NCBI GenBank assembly: GCA_020631735.1
Contig: CM036225.1
Span: 66,204,662-66,268,661 of the forward strand
From: Saccharum officinarum
Taxonomy: Eukaryota > Streptophyta > Magnoliopsida > Poales > Poaceae
Reading direction: 5' to 3'
Length of the DNA: 64,000 bases
In this document: piece after piece, positions 1-11,099 of the stretch
Position numbering within the stretch: the first letter of the stretch is position 1
Layout: each line of letters opens with the position of its first letter
Notes under the pieces: model-generated
The model's input: only the letters and a program-made list of their open reading frames with translations
Told to the model about the DNA's origin: nothing
Database searches by the model: none
Made by a program: the position numbers and the translations under genes

Positions 1-2231
1 GTGAAGATACCATGAGTAGGAATGTGATACCTTTTGAAAGAATTTTCTAGTATGGATCCACTTTGAAGGATTTGACAATAATATTCATTTCTTAAACATT
101 CACTATCTTCATGAGTACCATTTGTAAGATATCACTTGTAAGTTGATGATCTAGACACCACTAGTGAATACCACTTGGAAGAATTTGAGTCTAGATACCA
201 CTTGAAACAAACTAGATATCTATTTTCATTATTGTCTTGTGCTTGTACTCTTATCATTATCATGAGCTTCTTGTATGACTTGAACTATGTTGATTTGCCT
301 AAGATTCCAAGTCCGGTTTGATCCAATGACAAGCTTCTTCACTCCTCATGCTAAGGGTTATCTTGCCAATGTTGTACTTGTCACTTGTTAGCAATCCAAA
401 CTAGATCAAGTACTTGGGTTTACTAGCTCATGAACAAACTCATATACATACCACTAGAACATTTAGACAATCAAGCAATAGTGGAAGGCTATGAATCTAA
501 ATTTTTCATTTGTCATGCATGATCCTAATAAGCATGTACTATATGCACTAACCGCATACTAGTAAGGGATGAAATGATCATGCTCATTACAATGATACCT
601 TTGCTATGTTGGAGTAGAGGATAGTCACATAGATTCCAATTCATTACTCCAATAGCAATATGAAGTCCAATTTATAAGCTTGGTGAAGACCAATCATCAT
701 AGATAAATCCATTCTTCACCCATATGAAAATGTAAACCACTTATGATCAAGTGCACTATCTCTTGAGTTGTGGTTGGCTTGCTTCATCCTTTTGATCAAT
801 GCTTGCATGAGAGAACTACTTAGAATACCACTTGAAATACATGACTAGCTCTCTTTTGGGTGTTGCTTGCTTTTTTTGATCAACCATTTTGATTGCTTCA
901 ACTAAGCATCACAAGTTTCTTGGATCACCACTTCCATGTTAGCCTTCCAAGTCCCAAACTTGGTTTCACCTACACACGGCGGCAAGCCCCTCACTAGGGA
1001 GAAGTGACCTTTCTCCAAAGAACCACTCTTGATACTCACTTGAAATGATATAGTTTGATTGATCCAAATGATGAACTCAATCTTGATGAATAATCCTTGA
1101 ATCTACATTTGAGTCCAACTCTTTCTACTTGTTTAAGTCCTTTTCTTTCTACCAAATGAACTCTAATCATCAATAGAACTTAAACATGTACACCAAGTAC
1201 ATTCCACAATCAAATGTTCTTATACTCATTGCTTTTCATGCTTCTAGATCAATCCAAAAACAAACTTAGGTACCTCAACCACTTATAAACATGTTTCCAA
1301 CTTGAGGACCTTTCAATTAAAGTGACTCTAGATTAATCCAATGATTGTCACTTTTTTGGCAGATTCTGTACCCTTCAAAGAATAATTCATATCTCCCAAT
1401 GTACAGATCCAAATGACATAAAATTTGGTGGAGATGTGATTCACTAAGTCATCTAGCAGCTGTAAAAATTTGAGATTCATTTGACATCTAGATTGCTACC
1501 AGATTTCAAATCTTCCACCACTGCTACATGCTGAAAACTGCTGCACTATAGCTGACAAGATGTACTCCAAAGCCGAAGCATCTCTTATCCAATTATCATG
1601 AAATTTGTACATCGTCTTATAACATAAGTCTAGAGCATGTATACCAAAATTCATGCCAATCCAAGTAGATTTGATCATCCAAACTCAGACTTGATCACTG
1701 CTAGCTCAGATTTTCAACTTTGGACAGATTTCAATACATTGAGCAATACTTCATCAAATATGAATCAAACTTGAAACTAACTTGTTTGAATACTTTCACA
1801 AGACATATATCCATCCAATCCACTTACTAAATGTCATCTCATGAATTTATCCAACACAAATCAATTCAAACTTGATTACTTAAGCATTTAATCCATTCAA
1901 ACATCTCATAGCAAGCAACATTGCATATATATCCAATTCAATCAACTCATATGCACCCAAGTGAAATGATCAACAAGAGATATACCTTGGTTAGCTCATG
2001 ATCATCCAATAGCAAGCTTTCAACTTGAATATTTGCAAGCCATCAAATATATCCAATAAATCACCACAATCTTTAATATTGCACTTGTATATTGTAGCAC
2101 TTGGACTTCACTTATTTTGACTTGGCATTGGGATTGGATATGCATTGAGCTTCATAACTTGACTCAATATATGATGAACAAAATGAAACCAATTGAATCA
2201 AGCCTCCAATGCCGATGGTACCTACAAACAA
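1..2231 (-). other. Non-coding interior of SIRE-like element
   Basis: AT-rich sequence lying 3' (on the minus strand) of the gag gene and running off the window edge. I find no open frame above about 60 codons and none of the protease, integrase or reverse-transcriptase motifs expected after gag in an autonomous SIRE/Maximus element. Phrases such as 'gataccacttgaa' recur in degenerate form. Inference: it belongs to the same retrotransposon because no second LTR or other boundary is visible before gag. It could instead be an unrelated insertion whose far end is outside the window. Confidence 0.5.
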
Positions 2232-4058
2232 TCATCCACTCTTTGATGGTACCCAAACAAGTTTGGGTCCTCTCAAGTTAGGTGCAACATACTTAGGCAT
2301 TGCCTTAGTATGAATAGCGGGATGTTTTGCAATAGCAATCATAGAGGTACCATTGCCATCCTTTCTAAGTATATTAGTATCAACAATTGAACTAGACTTA
2401 GAATTCTCACCTAGAGGATATGAATGTGCCATGTGTCCCCTTTTCCGGCATGAGTAGCAACTTCTCTTAGATTGAGTCTTTTCTTCCTTGCTCATATGTT
2501 GCTTCTCATTGCCTTGCCTCTCATGAGTTGCTTGAGCCTTCTTCTCAAGCTTGGTAGGACACCCCGAGGCGAAGTGTCCCATATCTCCACATTTGAAGCA
2601 CTTGATGTGAGCATGCACTTCCTTCTCATCTTGATTCTTGCTCATCATCTTGACATCTTGAATTTGCATTGGATGTCTTGCTCTTCCACCCCTTCTTGTT
2701 TTCTTCTTCTTTATCATCAAATCACTAACATCTTCATGATTGATCTTGACTTTAGCTTGGGGCTTTGCTTTTGGCTCAACTTGAGACTTCTTGGTAGGGC
2801 AACACTTGGCAATATGTCCCACTTCATGGCATTGGTAGCACATGAGTTGGGATAGCTTCTTTGCATCTTGCTTCTTCATAATCTTGCCCTTGCTCTTGTT
2901 GTAGCCAATACCACTCTTATCACCGTATCTTCTTTGATTGGTCATGATATGCTCAATGGCGATTTTAGAGTTGTAGCACCTCTCCAACTTGTTGCTCAAA
3001 TTCTTCACTTCACTTTTGAGCTTATTGTTCTCCTTCAAAAGGTTAGTCTCACAAGACATAGAAGTAGAACAAGCATTTAAATGTGAAGAACATGGCATAT
3101 CTAATAAATCATCACAAGAGGTGGATACATGCTTCTTACCTACATCACAAGGGTTAGTAATATGTGATTCATCATTTGACCCAAATGATGAGCTCTCACT
3201 AGATTTGGTTTCTTCATTAGAAAGCTTCTTAGTGAGTAAAGCATGTTCTTGTGCCAAATTATCATGAGCAACACTAAGTTCCTCATGAGCCAATTTTAGC
3301 TCCTCATATGAACAAGTAGTAACATAAAGTAGATGCTTTTGTTGTTCACATGTGATCTTTAGAAAAGAGTTTTCATTTTCTAATTTACTTACTCTTTCCA
3401 TTTCCCTTTTTAAGGCTCTTGAGAGTTTATATAAAAGCTCTAAATTTGGATCATCACAATCCACAACAAAACCACCAACATGTATCTTAGTGTTACCATG
3501 TGATGATGTTGAAGAGCTTGTTGAAGCATCACTCTCATAGCCATCATCTTCACCATCAAGTGTGCATGAAGTAGAATCATTGCTTGCATCACTTGTGGCA
3601 TTATCATTCTTCTTATCAAGTGATCTTGTGGTATGATCATCTTTGTCATCACTTGACCGTGAGGTGGAGCAATCCTCCACAACCACCTTGTTGTGGTCAT
3701 GCTCAACATCCTCATGCGCCTCCTCCTTGGGCTCATCATCATTGGAGATCGTCCCGTATTTCTTATTTAGGAACACCCAAATCTCATGGGTGGACTTGAG
3801 GTCCATGATCTCACAAAGTATGCTACTATCCATAGATCGATAGAAAACATTAGTAGCTTGGCTATCGAGATATAGGCATTTACTTTGCGCTTGAGTTGTA
3901 TTCTTTTTATCAATTGCAAAGGAAAAGCCTACATCTACGATCCACCACAATTGAGGAGAAATAAACTTAAAATTGCATGTCATCCAATTTCTCCACCGTG
4001 CAAAGTGTGTGCCATCAAAAATGTGTGGACACTCAACATCTAGCCCATAAGCCGCCAT
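2232..4058 (-). CDS. Copia (SIRE/Maximus-like) gag nucleocapsid protein
   Basis: Open frame of 608 aa. Gag would package retrotransposon RNA in cytoplasmic virus-like particles. The N-terminal ~120 residues resemble the copia gag region (an F-x-G-x-x-F-x-x-W motif near residue 15, W and L spacing after it). An acidic and Ser/Asp-rich low-complexity segment (about 105-185) and a likely coiled coil (about 215-265 and 335-365) follow. Two intact CCHC zinc knuckles lie at 407-420 and 487-500; a third at 534-547 has Tyr where the last Cys should be. The C-terminus has the short G-P-K-x-x-W-V-P motif usual at a gag/pol border in this group, followed directly by a stop. The ATG at 4058 sits about 40 bp past the primer binding site, which supports this start. 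No pol follows in the window. Confidence 0.85.
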   Translation of the reverse strand: MAAYGLDVECPHIFDGTHFARWRNWMTCNFKFISPQLWWIVDVGFSFAIDKKNTTQAQSKCLYLDSQATNVFYRSMDSSILCEIMDLKSTHEIWVFLNKKYGTISNDDEPKEEAHEDVEHDHNKVVVEDCSTSRSSDDKDDHTTRSLDKKNDNATSDASNDSTSCTLDGEDDGYESDASTSSSTSSHGNTKIHVGGFVVDCDDPNLELLYKLSRALKREMERVSKLENENSFLKITCEQQKHLLYVTTCSYEELKLAHEELSVAHDNLAQEHALLTKKLSNEETKSSESSSFGSNDESHITNPCDVGKKHVSTSCDDLLDMPCSSHLNACSTSMSCETNLLKENNKLKSEVKNLSNKLERCYNSKIAIEHIMTNQRRYGDKSGIGYNKSKGKIMKKQDAKKLSQLMCYQCHEVGHIAKCCPTKKSQVEPKAKPQAKVKINHEDVSDLMIKKKKTRRGGRARHPMQIQDVKMMSKNQDEKEVHAHIKCFKCGDMGHFASGCPTKLEKKAQATHERQGNEKQHMSKEEKTQSKRSCYSCRKRGHMAHSYPLGENSKSSSIVDTNILRKDGNGTSMIAIAKHPAIHTKAMPKYVAPNLRGPKLVWVPSKSG

Positions 4059-4094
4059 CCTCTCGGGTCGGTGAAGACCGCAAATGAGAGACCT

Positions 4095-4107
4095 GGCTCC
4101 GATACCA
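4095..4107 (-). promoter_or_regulatory. Primer binding site of SIRE-like element
   Basis: On the minus strand this reads TGGTATCGGAGCC, one base from the initiator-tRNA-Met primer site TGGTATCAGAGCC used by most plant copia elements. It lies two bases inside the LTR border at 4110, so this LTR is the 5' LTR and the element is on the minus strand. Confidence 0.85.
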
Positions 4108-5180
4108 CTTGAAGGGTCGAGATGGCGGACTAGAGGGGGGGTGAATAGTCCTTTTTAAAACTTAAACGCGTAGGCTAACCAAAACAAATGCGGAATTAAA
4201 CTTATCGGTCTAGCCAAGACTACACCCCTCTATCTAAGTTCTCTAGCACCTTGCAAAGATCCTAATTAAGCAACTAAGATGCTAAGCTTATCATGAGCTC
4301 ACCTAAATAATTCTAGAGCAAGGTCACACAAACCTCTGCACTAGTACTTTGCCAAGCGAGGGAGCTCCTACTCAACTAGTGAAGCAAAAGCACAAAGCCT
4401 AAGCTCGCTAGCAAAGCTCAATAACAAGGAAACTAATGCCAAATTAGAGAGCGCAAAATACTTAGCTACACAAACTAAGCAATGTGACTAACAAGGTTAC
4501 ACAAACCGAATTAGCCACGCAAAGGGGATACTTCTAGCTACACAAGCAAGAAGATAACTAGCAAGCTACACAAGCACAACTAGAACAAGTGCAACTACAC
4601 AAGCACAAGTATATATGAAAGTAAATACAAGCTTGTGTTGTACGAAAGCAAACCACCGAGAAGAGTAGACAATGTTGACACGATGATTTTCTCCTGAGGT
4701 TCACTTGGTTGCCACCAAGCTACGTCCCTGTTGTGTCGACCAACACTTCGTGGTTCGGCGGCTAATCGGTCACACACCGAGCCTCTCAAAAGGCACCGCA
4801 AAAACCCACCATAAAGTGTGGTAGCTCAATGACACGCTCAACTAGAGTTGCTCTTCGCGATCCCCGCGGGGTGAGCACAATCCCCCTCACAAAGCTTCTC
4901 CGGAGCCTCGCACAATCTTCTTGCGAGCTTCGACGGAGCCACAAGCCACCAAGCCGTCTAGGAGGTGGCAACCTCCAAGAGTAACAAGCACCACCGGCTT
5001 GCAACACGATCACCTAGTGACACACGATGCAATCTCTCAAAGCAACGCACTAGAATCGCTCTCTCACTCGATCCGATGAACACTATCAAGCATGAGTGAG
5101 TTAGATGGCTCCCAAGCACTACCACACAAGTCACAAAGACTATAGTGTGCTCAGCTACCGGCCATGGCCGGCCAAGGCAT

Positions 5181-5189
5181 CTATTTATA
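5181..5189 (-). promoter_or_regulatory. TATA box inside SIRE-like LTR
   Basis: On the minus strand this reads TATAAATAG in a TTATAAATAG context. It is placed so that transcription would start near 5150 and run through the rest of the LTR into gag. It is the only good TATA match I see in this LTR. Confidence 0.5.
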
Positions 5190-5229
5190 ACCCCACGGTC
5201 AAATAGAGCCGTTACCCCTTCACTGGGTC

Positions 5230-5790
5230 ATTTTCGGGATGACCGGACGCGCCGGTCATAACTGACCGAACGCGCTCAGCCGCGTCCGATTCTCCAACGG
5301 TCACTGACCCCCAACGGTCAAACCAGCGACCGGACGCGCCGCTGCCAATGACCGGACGCGCCCGTCAAACAACCGGACGCGCCGTTCAAACTGACCGGAC
5401 GCGCTGGTCGCACAACGGCTAAGTCACGAAGCACTGACCGGACGTGCTGGTCCAACTGACCGGACGCGCCGGTCGCCCAACGGCTAACTGCGAAGCAACG
5501 ACCGGACGCACTGGTCCCGAGAATGACCGGACGCGCTGGTCGCCTGAGCAGCGCTCAACGAAATAACGACCGGACACGCTGAAGAAACATGACCGGACGC
5601 GACAGTGCCAGCGTCCGGTTATAGTCCAGTAAGCTCCCTGAACGACCGGACGCGTCCGATCATCAGTGACCGGACACGCCTCGCGTCCGATCATCGAACT
5701 GAAAAACACGCAGACACTGAACACTGACCGGACGCGTCCGGTCATGCAAGGACCGCGTCCGGTTCAGCGTCCGGTCACCTCTGTGACCTC
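5230..5790. repeat. Degenerate array of accggacgcg motifs in LTR
   Basis: About 15 copies of a GACCGGACGCG(C/T)(C/G)GGTC-like motif recur at irregular 20-45 bp spacing on both strands, making a CpG-rich island in an otherwise AT-rich LTR. Variants include gaccgaacgcg, gaccggacacg and gcgtccggtc. The motif is partly palindromic (ACCGG...CCGGT). It lies directly upstream of the TATA box in the direction of transcription, as an enhancer-like array would. Confidence 0.75.
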
Positions 5791-6592
5791 CGTTCACCTC
5801 CGTTTCTTTTCCGACTTCCGGCGTAGTGGAAAATAGGCTTTTCAACTCCTCGAAAACACCTGAATCCCGCGCTCGTAAGCTCGGCGGGAGGGAGAGAGGA
5901 ACCCAAACCCTCTCTACCGCTCAAACTCCACCGCCTTCGCAAATGTGCCAACACCAACAAGTGATCACCACCTTGTGCACGTGTGTTAGCTTTTTCATAA
6001 TCATTTTATCGAAGGAGTTAACCACTCAACTTGCCTCGCCACTCGATCCTAACACGTATGCAAAGTTAGATCGCTCAAGTGGCACTAGATGACCGATATG
6101 CAAACAAGTTTGCCCCTCTTGATAGTACGGCCATCTATCCTAAATCCGGTCATCAACTTCTCTACACACCTATGACCGGTGAAATGGAAATGCCCTAGGT
6201 TATACCTTTGCCTTGCGCATTCCATTCCATCTCCTCCGATGTTAATGCAACACATGCACCAACCAATCACCAAATGATATGATCCACTTCATATCATCAC
6301 GTGACCATATTGGTTCATCGATCTTGACCTCACTTGCTCTTCACCGTTGCCTCGGTCCTTCGGCGCCAAGCCATCACACAACTTGCCCTTCACCCTAGCA
6401 ACCGGTCCATCAAGCCAAGCCTCATCTTGATCTTCTCCACCTTGGTCACATGACTCCATGTCATGTCTCATGTGCATTAAGCTCCTTCATAACATCATCA
6501 CATGTGGACTAATCTCCTGTGTATCTCATATAACCACATATTAGTCCACCTAAGTTGTCACTCAATTACCAAAACCAAACAAGGACCTTTCA

Positions 6593-9298
6593 ACCGGGCC
6601 AGCTGAGAGGCTCCACCTGAATATATTTTCCACAGATTCCGGCAAGCTGGTAATGGAGGGTGCAAAACACCTATTACAAGATGACCCTCGAAGGTCACAG
6701 AAGTACATGACATAGAGGAAGATAGAAGGAAAATAACACCAACAAAAACAAAAACAAACAACAGCGACATGGTTCAACTACAGGCTCAGCCTACATCCAG
6801 GGCTAGTGCGAGCACCACATTCCCAATGCTACCACCAAAGACAGACTTTGAAGATCTCTAATCCACAAGTAGTTGTAAGCGAGTCGGGCCCGACAGACGA
6901 CAGCTAGGAAGCTGTAAGGCATTGAGTCAGCACAAATCAGCGACAGCCGTGAATTGCACCACCTATGAGAGCATATGGGTTCCAGCCGATGTCCACCAAC
7001 ACCATTTAGGGGAAGGAAGCCTCAAAGGGGGAGGACTGACAGAAGGAGAACGAGGAGATCCAGAGAGGAGATCAAGATCCCTGCATCCCAGCATCTAATG
7101 AGGCGAAACACTCAAATGAACTAGAGGACGGCAGAGCAAGCCGTTGACAGTGAGCACCTAACAGCAAGTAGTGTGTACAAAAGTCAAGAGGTAAGAGGAT
7201 AGTCAGATCAATAACAAGATGGAGAGGGAGAGCAACCAGGGAGAGCACAAGGACATAATGGGCGCAGATGGGAGTAGGTGTGGAGCCACTAGGGAGAGCA
7301 CATGGGCGCGCCAAGGGCGGACGAGAGTAGGTGTGCTTGTGTCAATGCCATCAAGATGGGGAAGTGACGTCCACGGACGGCACCATCGACGACTAGAGCA
7401 CTAGGCTCGTAAGGGCTTTTGCACCGAGACCTGCCCCAGCTGATGCAGCATGCTCGGAATGGCTTTCGCGATGGTAGGAGCTGAAATCTGCAACGCCTCC
7501 AGGGAGGGATATGACGCCATATGTGACATTGTCACTGGCCTGGTGTAATAGCCGGGTAGGGTTTTCACCTAGACTCACCCACCTGCGGAAGCCCACACAG
7601 AGTGCAACGTGGCAAACCGAACTTGCTGTCGACAAGTACTAGCCGGCCGGACATGAGTCCGTGTCCGCATGCTACTTCGGCCAGCCACATCCTGGCCGCC
7701 AGCCACGACCTCGGCAAGACGCGGCCCGGCCAAAGCCGGTCGTCACGCCGGCCCGCCATGGCCAGAGCCCCTAGCAGTTCTAGCACGAGCCCCGGCCAGC
7801 CCCTGCGGGCCACAACCCATTCAGCACGAGCCACGCCCAACCAAGGCTCGGCCAGAGTCGGCCGCTGGCCTTCGGCCGACTTGACTCAAGCCGGCCGCTG
7901 TCGAGGAGCCTATGGAGCGCAGCCCCTGGATCTGGCTCCAGGGGGTCGGATCTGCTCGACCCCCACTCAGCCCGGCCGCTACCGCTGCAGGCCAGCGCTA
8001 GGGCCAAGCCTGCCTGGCCACGACGGGTAGGCGCACTGGGGCACGATCGCCTCCCACCGGGTGCTGCTTGGTAGCGCGCCCACCGGCTGCCACATCCGTC
8101 ACTTGCCGTGTGCCGGGCCCTGAGCAGGTAGATCTGGGGTTGGGACCGCCGGATGGCCCCTTGTTGGTGTTCGTAGCCTGTATGGGCCTGCGCGCGCACA
8201 CCGTGCCCATCATGGGCAGCCGCGCTGTAGGAGCTCTAGCACGTGGGCTATAGGCACAGGATGCCTCCGTCGAGCCCCGCGTGTGCTGCTTCGTGCAGGG
8301 CAGCAGCTCATTGGGCACCACCGCCCGACCGAGTCGGATGCCCGTGGAGTTGGAGAAGGAGATCCACCACCCAGGCGTCGGGCCCTCGTAGATCCGCAGC
8401 TTGCCTTCCTTCTCTGACGCATAGGCCAGTAGCTCGCGCAGCTGCAACGCTGATGCCGCGTGCCCCGTCAGATCCGGGGTGGGGATAGCTTGATCTGGAC
8501 CTAGAGGGCACAGATCTGGCTAGTCTCTAGTCATCTTGCTTGCTGCCGGCCATCCGTCTCACCTAGAATCCAGAGCTCGTCATGCGGAGGTGGAGGGGTG
8601 GAAGCTGCTGCGGGGGAGCCTTGTTGGGCGCCGTCGGCAGCCGAGGAGCAGTTGCGCGGGGGAGGGGGGTGCGGCGGGGAGCTCAAAAGGGGCACGTGTT
8701 GAAGTTGGATTGAAGCTTGAGGAGTGTGACTCCTCGAACAATCAAAATATAGTTACAATAAGACTGAAAAATTTCTAATTTCTTGGAACAATTGAATTGT
8801 ACTCCCTCCTTGCGGAAAAGAATGCAATTCTAGCATAGTAACAAATCAAATCATCTTGATTTTGATCGAGTTTATCTATCTATTCTGTAAAAGAGTGAAA
8901 TGATTAAAAATACCTTCACCCAAAAGTTTTTTACCCACCCTATATCAGGGTCCTCGGATTACTCATTATCTTCAAATCTAATGATTCATGTTAATTCAAT
9001 GGTGGGCCACCTCTAGCCTTACGGTCACCCGTACCGTCTCTTACGCGTTTCCTGCTGCTGTGATGGGATGGGCGTGTGTTTTTTTCACCGAAATTTTTTC
9101 TACCCACCCGACCTGCGCATCTCCTTCTATCATTATGCTTACGCATGTGTTTCCTTTTCATCGATCACGCAGCACGGGAAACCTTCCTTCTCAGACCGTC
9201 GGCACTCGGTACGGTAAGTGTGTCTGGTACACATGATAGGGTGCCAGGGAGGTAAACAAAACAGCTGCAGCAGGGAACGCTAAAAGGATACTCTATCA
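6593..9298. other. Unclassified intergenic sequence, partly GC-rich
   Basis: No recognisable gene. The part at 6600-7100 looks like plain non-coding DNA. About 7560-8720 is strongly GC-rich, with overlapping open frames on both strands that I take as composition artefacts; one minus frame (7998-8447, 149 codons) is not a family I recognise. Near 8800 the sequence tactccctcc resembles one end of a Stowaway MITE, but I find no matching second end nearby. Confidence 0.5.
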
Positions 9299-9688
9299 GT
9301 CTGCCCACGTCAAATATGCCGGACAAGCTGCCTGTGGCAGACGGTCCGAACGAGCCCTCAGGCGGGACCCAAGCACCGGCAGAGAATGCACGACAGAGAG
9401 AGGAGAGGACAGACACGGGCCCCACTGCTACTACTAACAAAAAAATGTTATAACTCACAAACAAAAAGCCAAATTAAATTTCGATTGCACCATTAAATTC
9501 GTTTCAATAAATTCTTCAAAACTAGACCCCACATGGATATATTTAGATAAAGTGACAAGTGTGCCCCACAGTGGATGGAGGATGATATAGAGGAGGGATG
9601 AGTGCGGGGAAACTGTATATTTTATGGTGACTAGGATGGAATATTACTTTTAGAGGATGAATATAGAGGTTCATGAGTGCGGGTAGTC
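9299..9688. mobile_element. PIF/Harbinger-type MITE, copy A
   Basis: A 390-bp element flanked by TCA on both sides (9296-9298 and 9689-9691). Its ends are imperfect inverted repeats: GTCTGCCCACG at the left and, read from the right, GACTACCCGCA. The right two thirds align with the MITE at 40551-41087 (shared ataactcacaaa, ttgcaccattaaatt and catggatatatttagata blocks), so it is a repeat family. There is no coding capacity. A 3-bp TSD fits PIF/Harbinger, though TCA is less usual than TAA/TTA. Confidence 0.7.
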
Positions 9689-9995
9689 TCACTTGCCCAG
9701 TCCGGTGTAAAAATGGCAACAGGCAATATCCGCGTGGATAGTGGCTTCCCATGCCCGCGCCCGCGAGCAAAATCTCGTGCCTGCCACCCGCCACGGGCCC
9801 CAACCTATGCCTGTGCCCGCTATCCGCGGGCAAAGCATGCCCGTGAGCCCGCCGACAGGTCAACGAGGACAGCGGCCAGCCGGGGCGAGCGACGAGGACA
9901 GCGACCGGCCGAGGTGAGCAAAGAGGAAGGTGGCTGGCGAGGCGAGCGACGAGGATGGCCGGCGGAGCAACGAGGGTGAGCGACGAGGAAGGCGG

Positions 9996-10179
9996 CCACT
10001 CGCCTACGTCTCCCTCCGCGCGCTCCTCCACCACGCGGGCGGGCTCTACCTTGACAGCCTCCGGCGCGATTCGGAGGACGTGCAGGCGGGGTACGCCGCG
10101 CAGCTGGCGTGCTCCTTCCACGTCCTCGTCTAGTTCATGCTCCCCTGCACGCTTGCCGAGGCCGCGTACAAGGCCTACA
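9996..10179 (+). pseudogene. Captured DUF3537-like gene fragment, left part
   Basis: On the plus strand this encodes a segment with the pattern D-S-E-D-V-x-x-G-Y-x-A-Q-L, followed after an in-frame TAG (about 10132) by P-C-x-L-A-E-A-A-Y-K-A-Y. I recognise this as a DUF3537 family protein, a plant multi-pass membrane family of unknown role; the assignment is from memory of the family, without alignment. The codon phase runs up to the nested gypsy insertion at 10180. The TAG falls where the family usually has an aromatic residue. It lies within the hAT-like element, so it is probably a transduplicated gene piece and not a gene. Confidence 0.6.
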
Positions 10180-11099
10180 TGATGTGAACTAGGGTTCCCG
10201 ATCTTCCGAAAGGTTCTGATAACTCTCGATTTGGTGGAGTCACGACACAATTCGATCCGGCTTCCGAACAACTCGGTTCTAAACCCCGCAATCGCAGCAC
10301 CACGACCCCTCTAGTTATCGACCGGCGTTGCACGGTCGACCTCGCCAAGAAGGCTAAGTCCTTGCCTGCGAATCGAGAACACACGCAAGAACACAAAGGA
10401 ATGCAACCAAATTGCAGATGAATGATTAATCTCACAAAGTTGGGGTCTCACAAACCGACAGCGGTGGTGAAACTGTTATCAACAGAATAATCTAAGCAAA
10501 ACCCCACCCTAATGTAGACAGTGACTACTGATTATATAGGCTAAGGAACATCAAAGGACCCCTATTCGCGTCCCTGGGGAGCGCCGACACGTTACAAGGC
10601 CCAAACGGCCCAATAGACGGCGACATAGCACTCTGACAGATTCTGGATGGTGACTTGTTTCGACGATTCCCGTTGATTCCGAACAGATTTTGACATGAGA
10701 CCACTTGGGTTGGTTTCCTTATCAAATATGCTTTCCATCCATATATGGATCATCGAAAATAGAGTCCGTACGCGTCCTGGGTGACCAGTTCAAGGCAGAC
10801 TGGTCCTGAACTGCGAGGCAGACTCGAACTCAACTTGGTTTGATCCTCCATCTTTATCTAGGCGCCCTCGCTGGTCCTCCATGCCTCCAAGCCCTCCTCC
10901 ATGTGTCTCCTGGACCTCTCCTTCATTCATAAGCACAATATAATCATTAGGTAGCAATCTATTCTCAAAATCATATAAGGAGTTACTTAGGAACAAGCTC
11001 ACCTCTAAATTTAATTGACGCGCGCGAGCTCTAGTGATTAGACCTTGAATGTCCAGTAGTGGATCATTGTGTGTATGTGAAAGAGTGATGTCCTCATCA
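10180..11099 (-). repeat. 3' LTR of the gypsy element
   Basis: The 920-bp sequence aligns without gaps to the LTR at 16910-17829. A TATA-like TATATAA lies at 10532-10538 (minus). The last ~100 codons of pol are encoded inside this LTR (10790-11099). Confidence 0.9.

Larger units (their letters stand above)
4110..6592 (-). mobile_element. 5' LTR of SIRE/Maximus-like copia element
   Basis: The LTR is 2483 bp. On the minus strand it begins TGAAAGGTCC and ends GACCCTTCA, giving TG/CA ends with a short imperfect inverted repeat, next to a primer binding site. Its length fits the long LTRs of SIRE/Maximus elements. It holds a GC-rich palindromic repeat array (about 5230-5790) and a TATA box at 5181-5189. 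The partner LTR is outside the window, so no TSD can be checked; the outer flank starts accgg at 6593. Confidence 0.85.

Noticed and set aside
2472..3843. Plus-strand frames opposite gag
   Set aside because: Shadows of the minus-strand gag; they lack domains.
7602..8030. 142-codon plus frame in the GC-rich island
   Set aside because: GC-rich DNA gives long chance frames on both strands; composition is Pro/Arg/Ser-rich with no motif.
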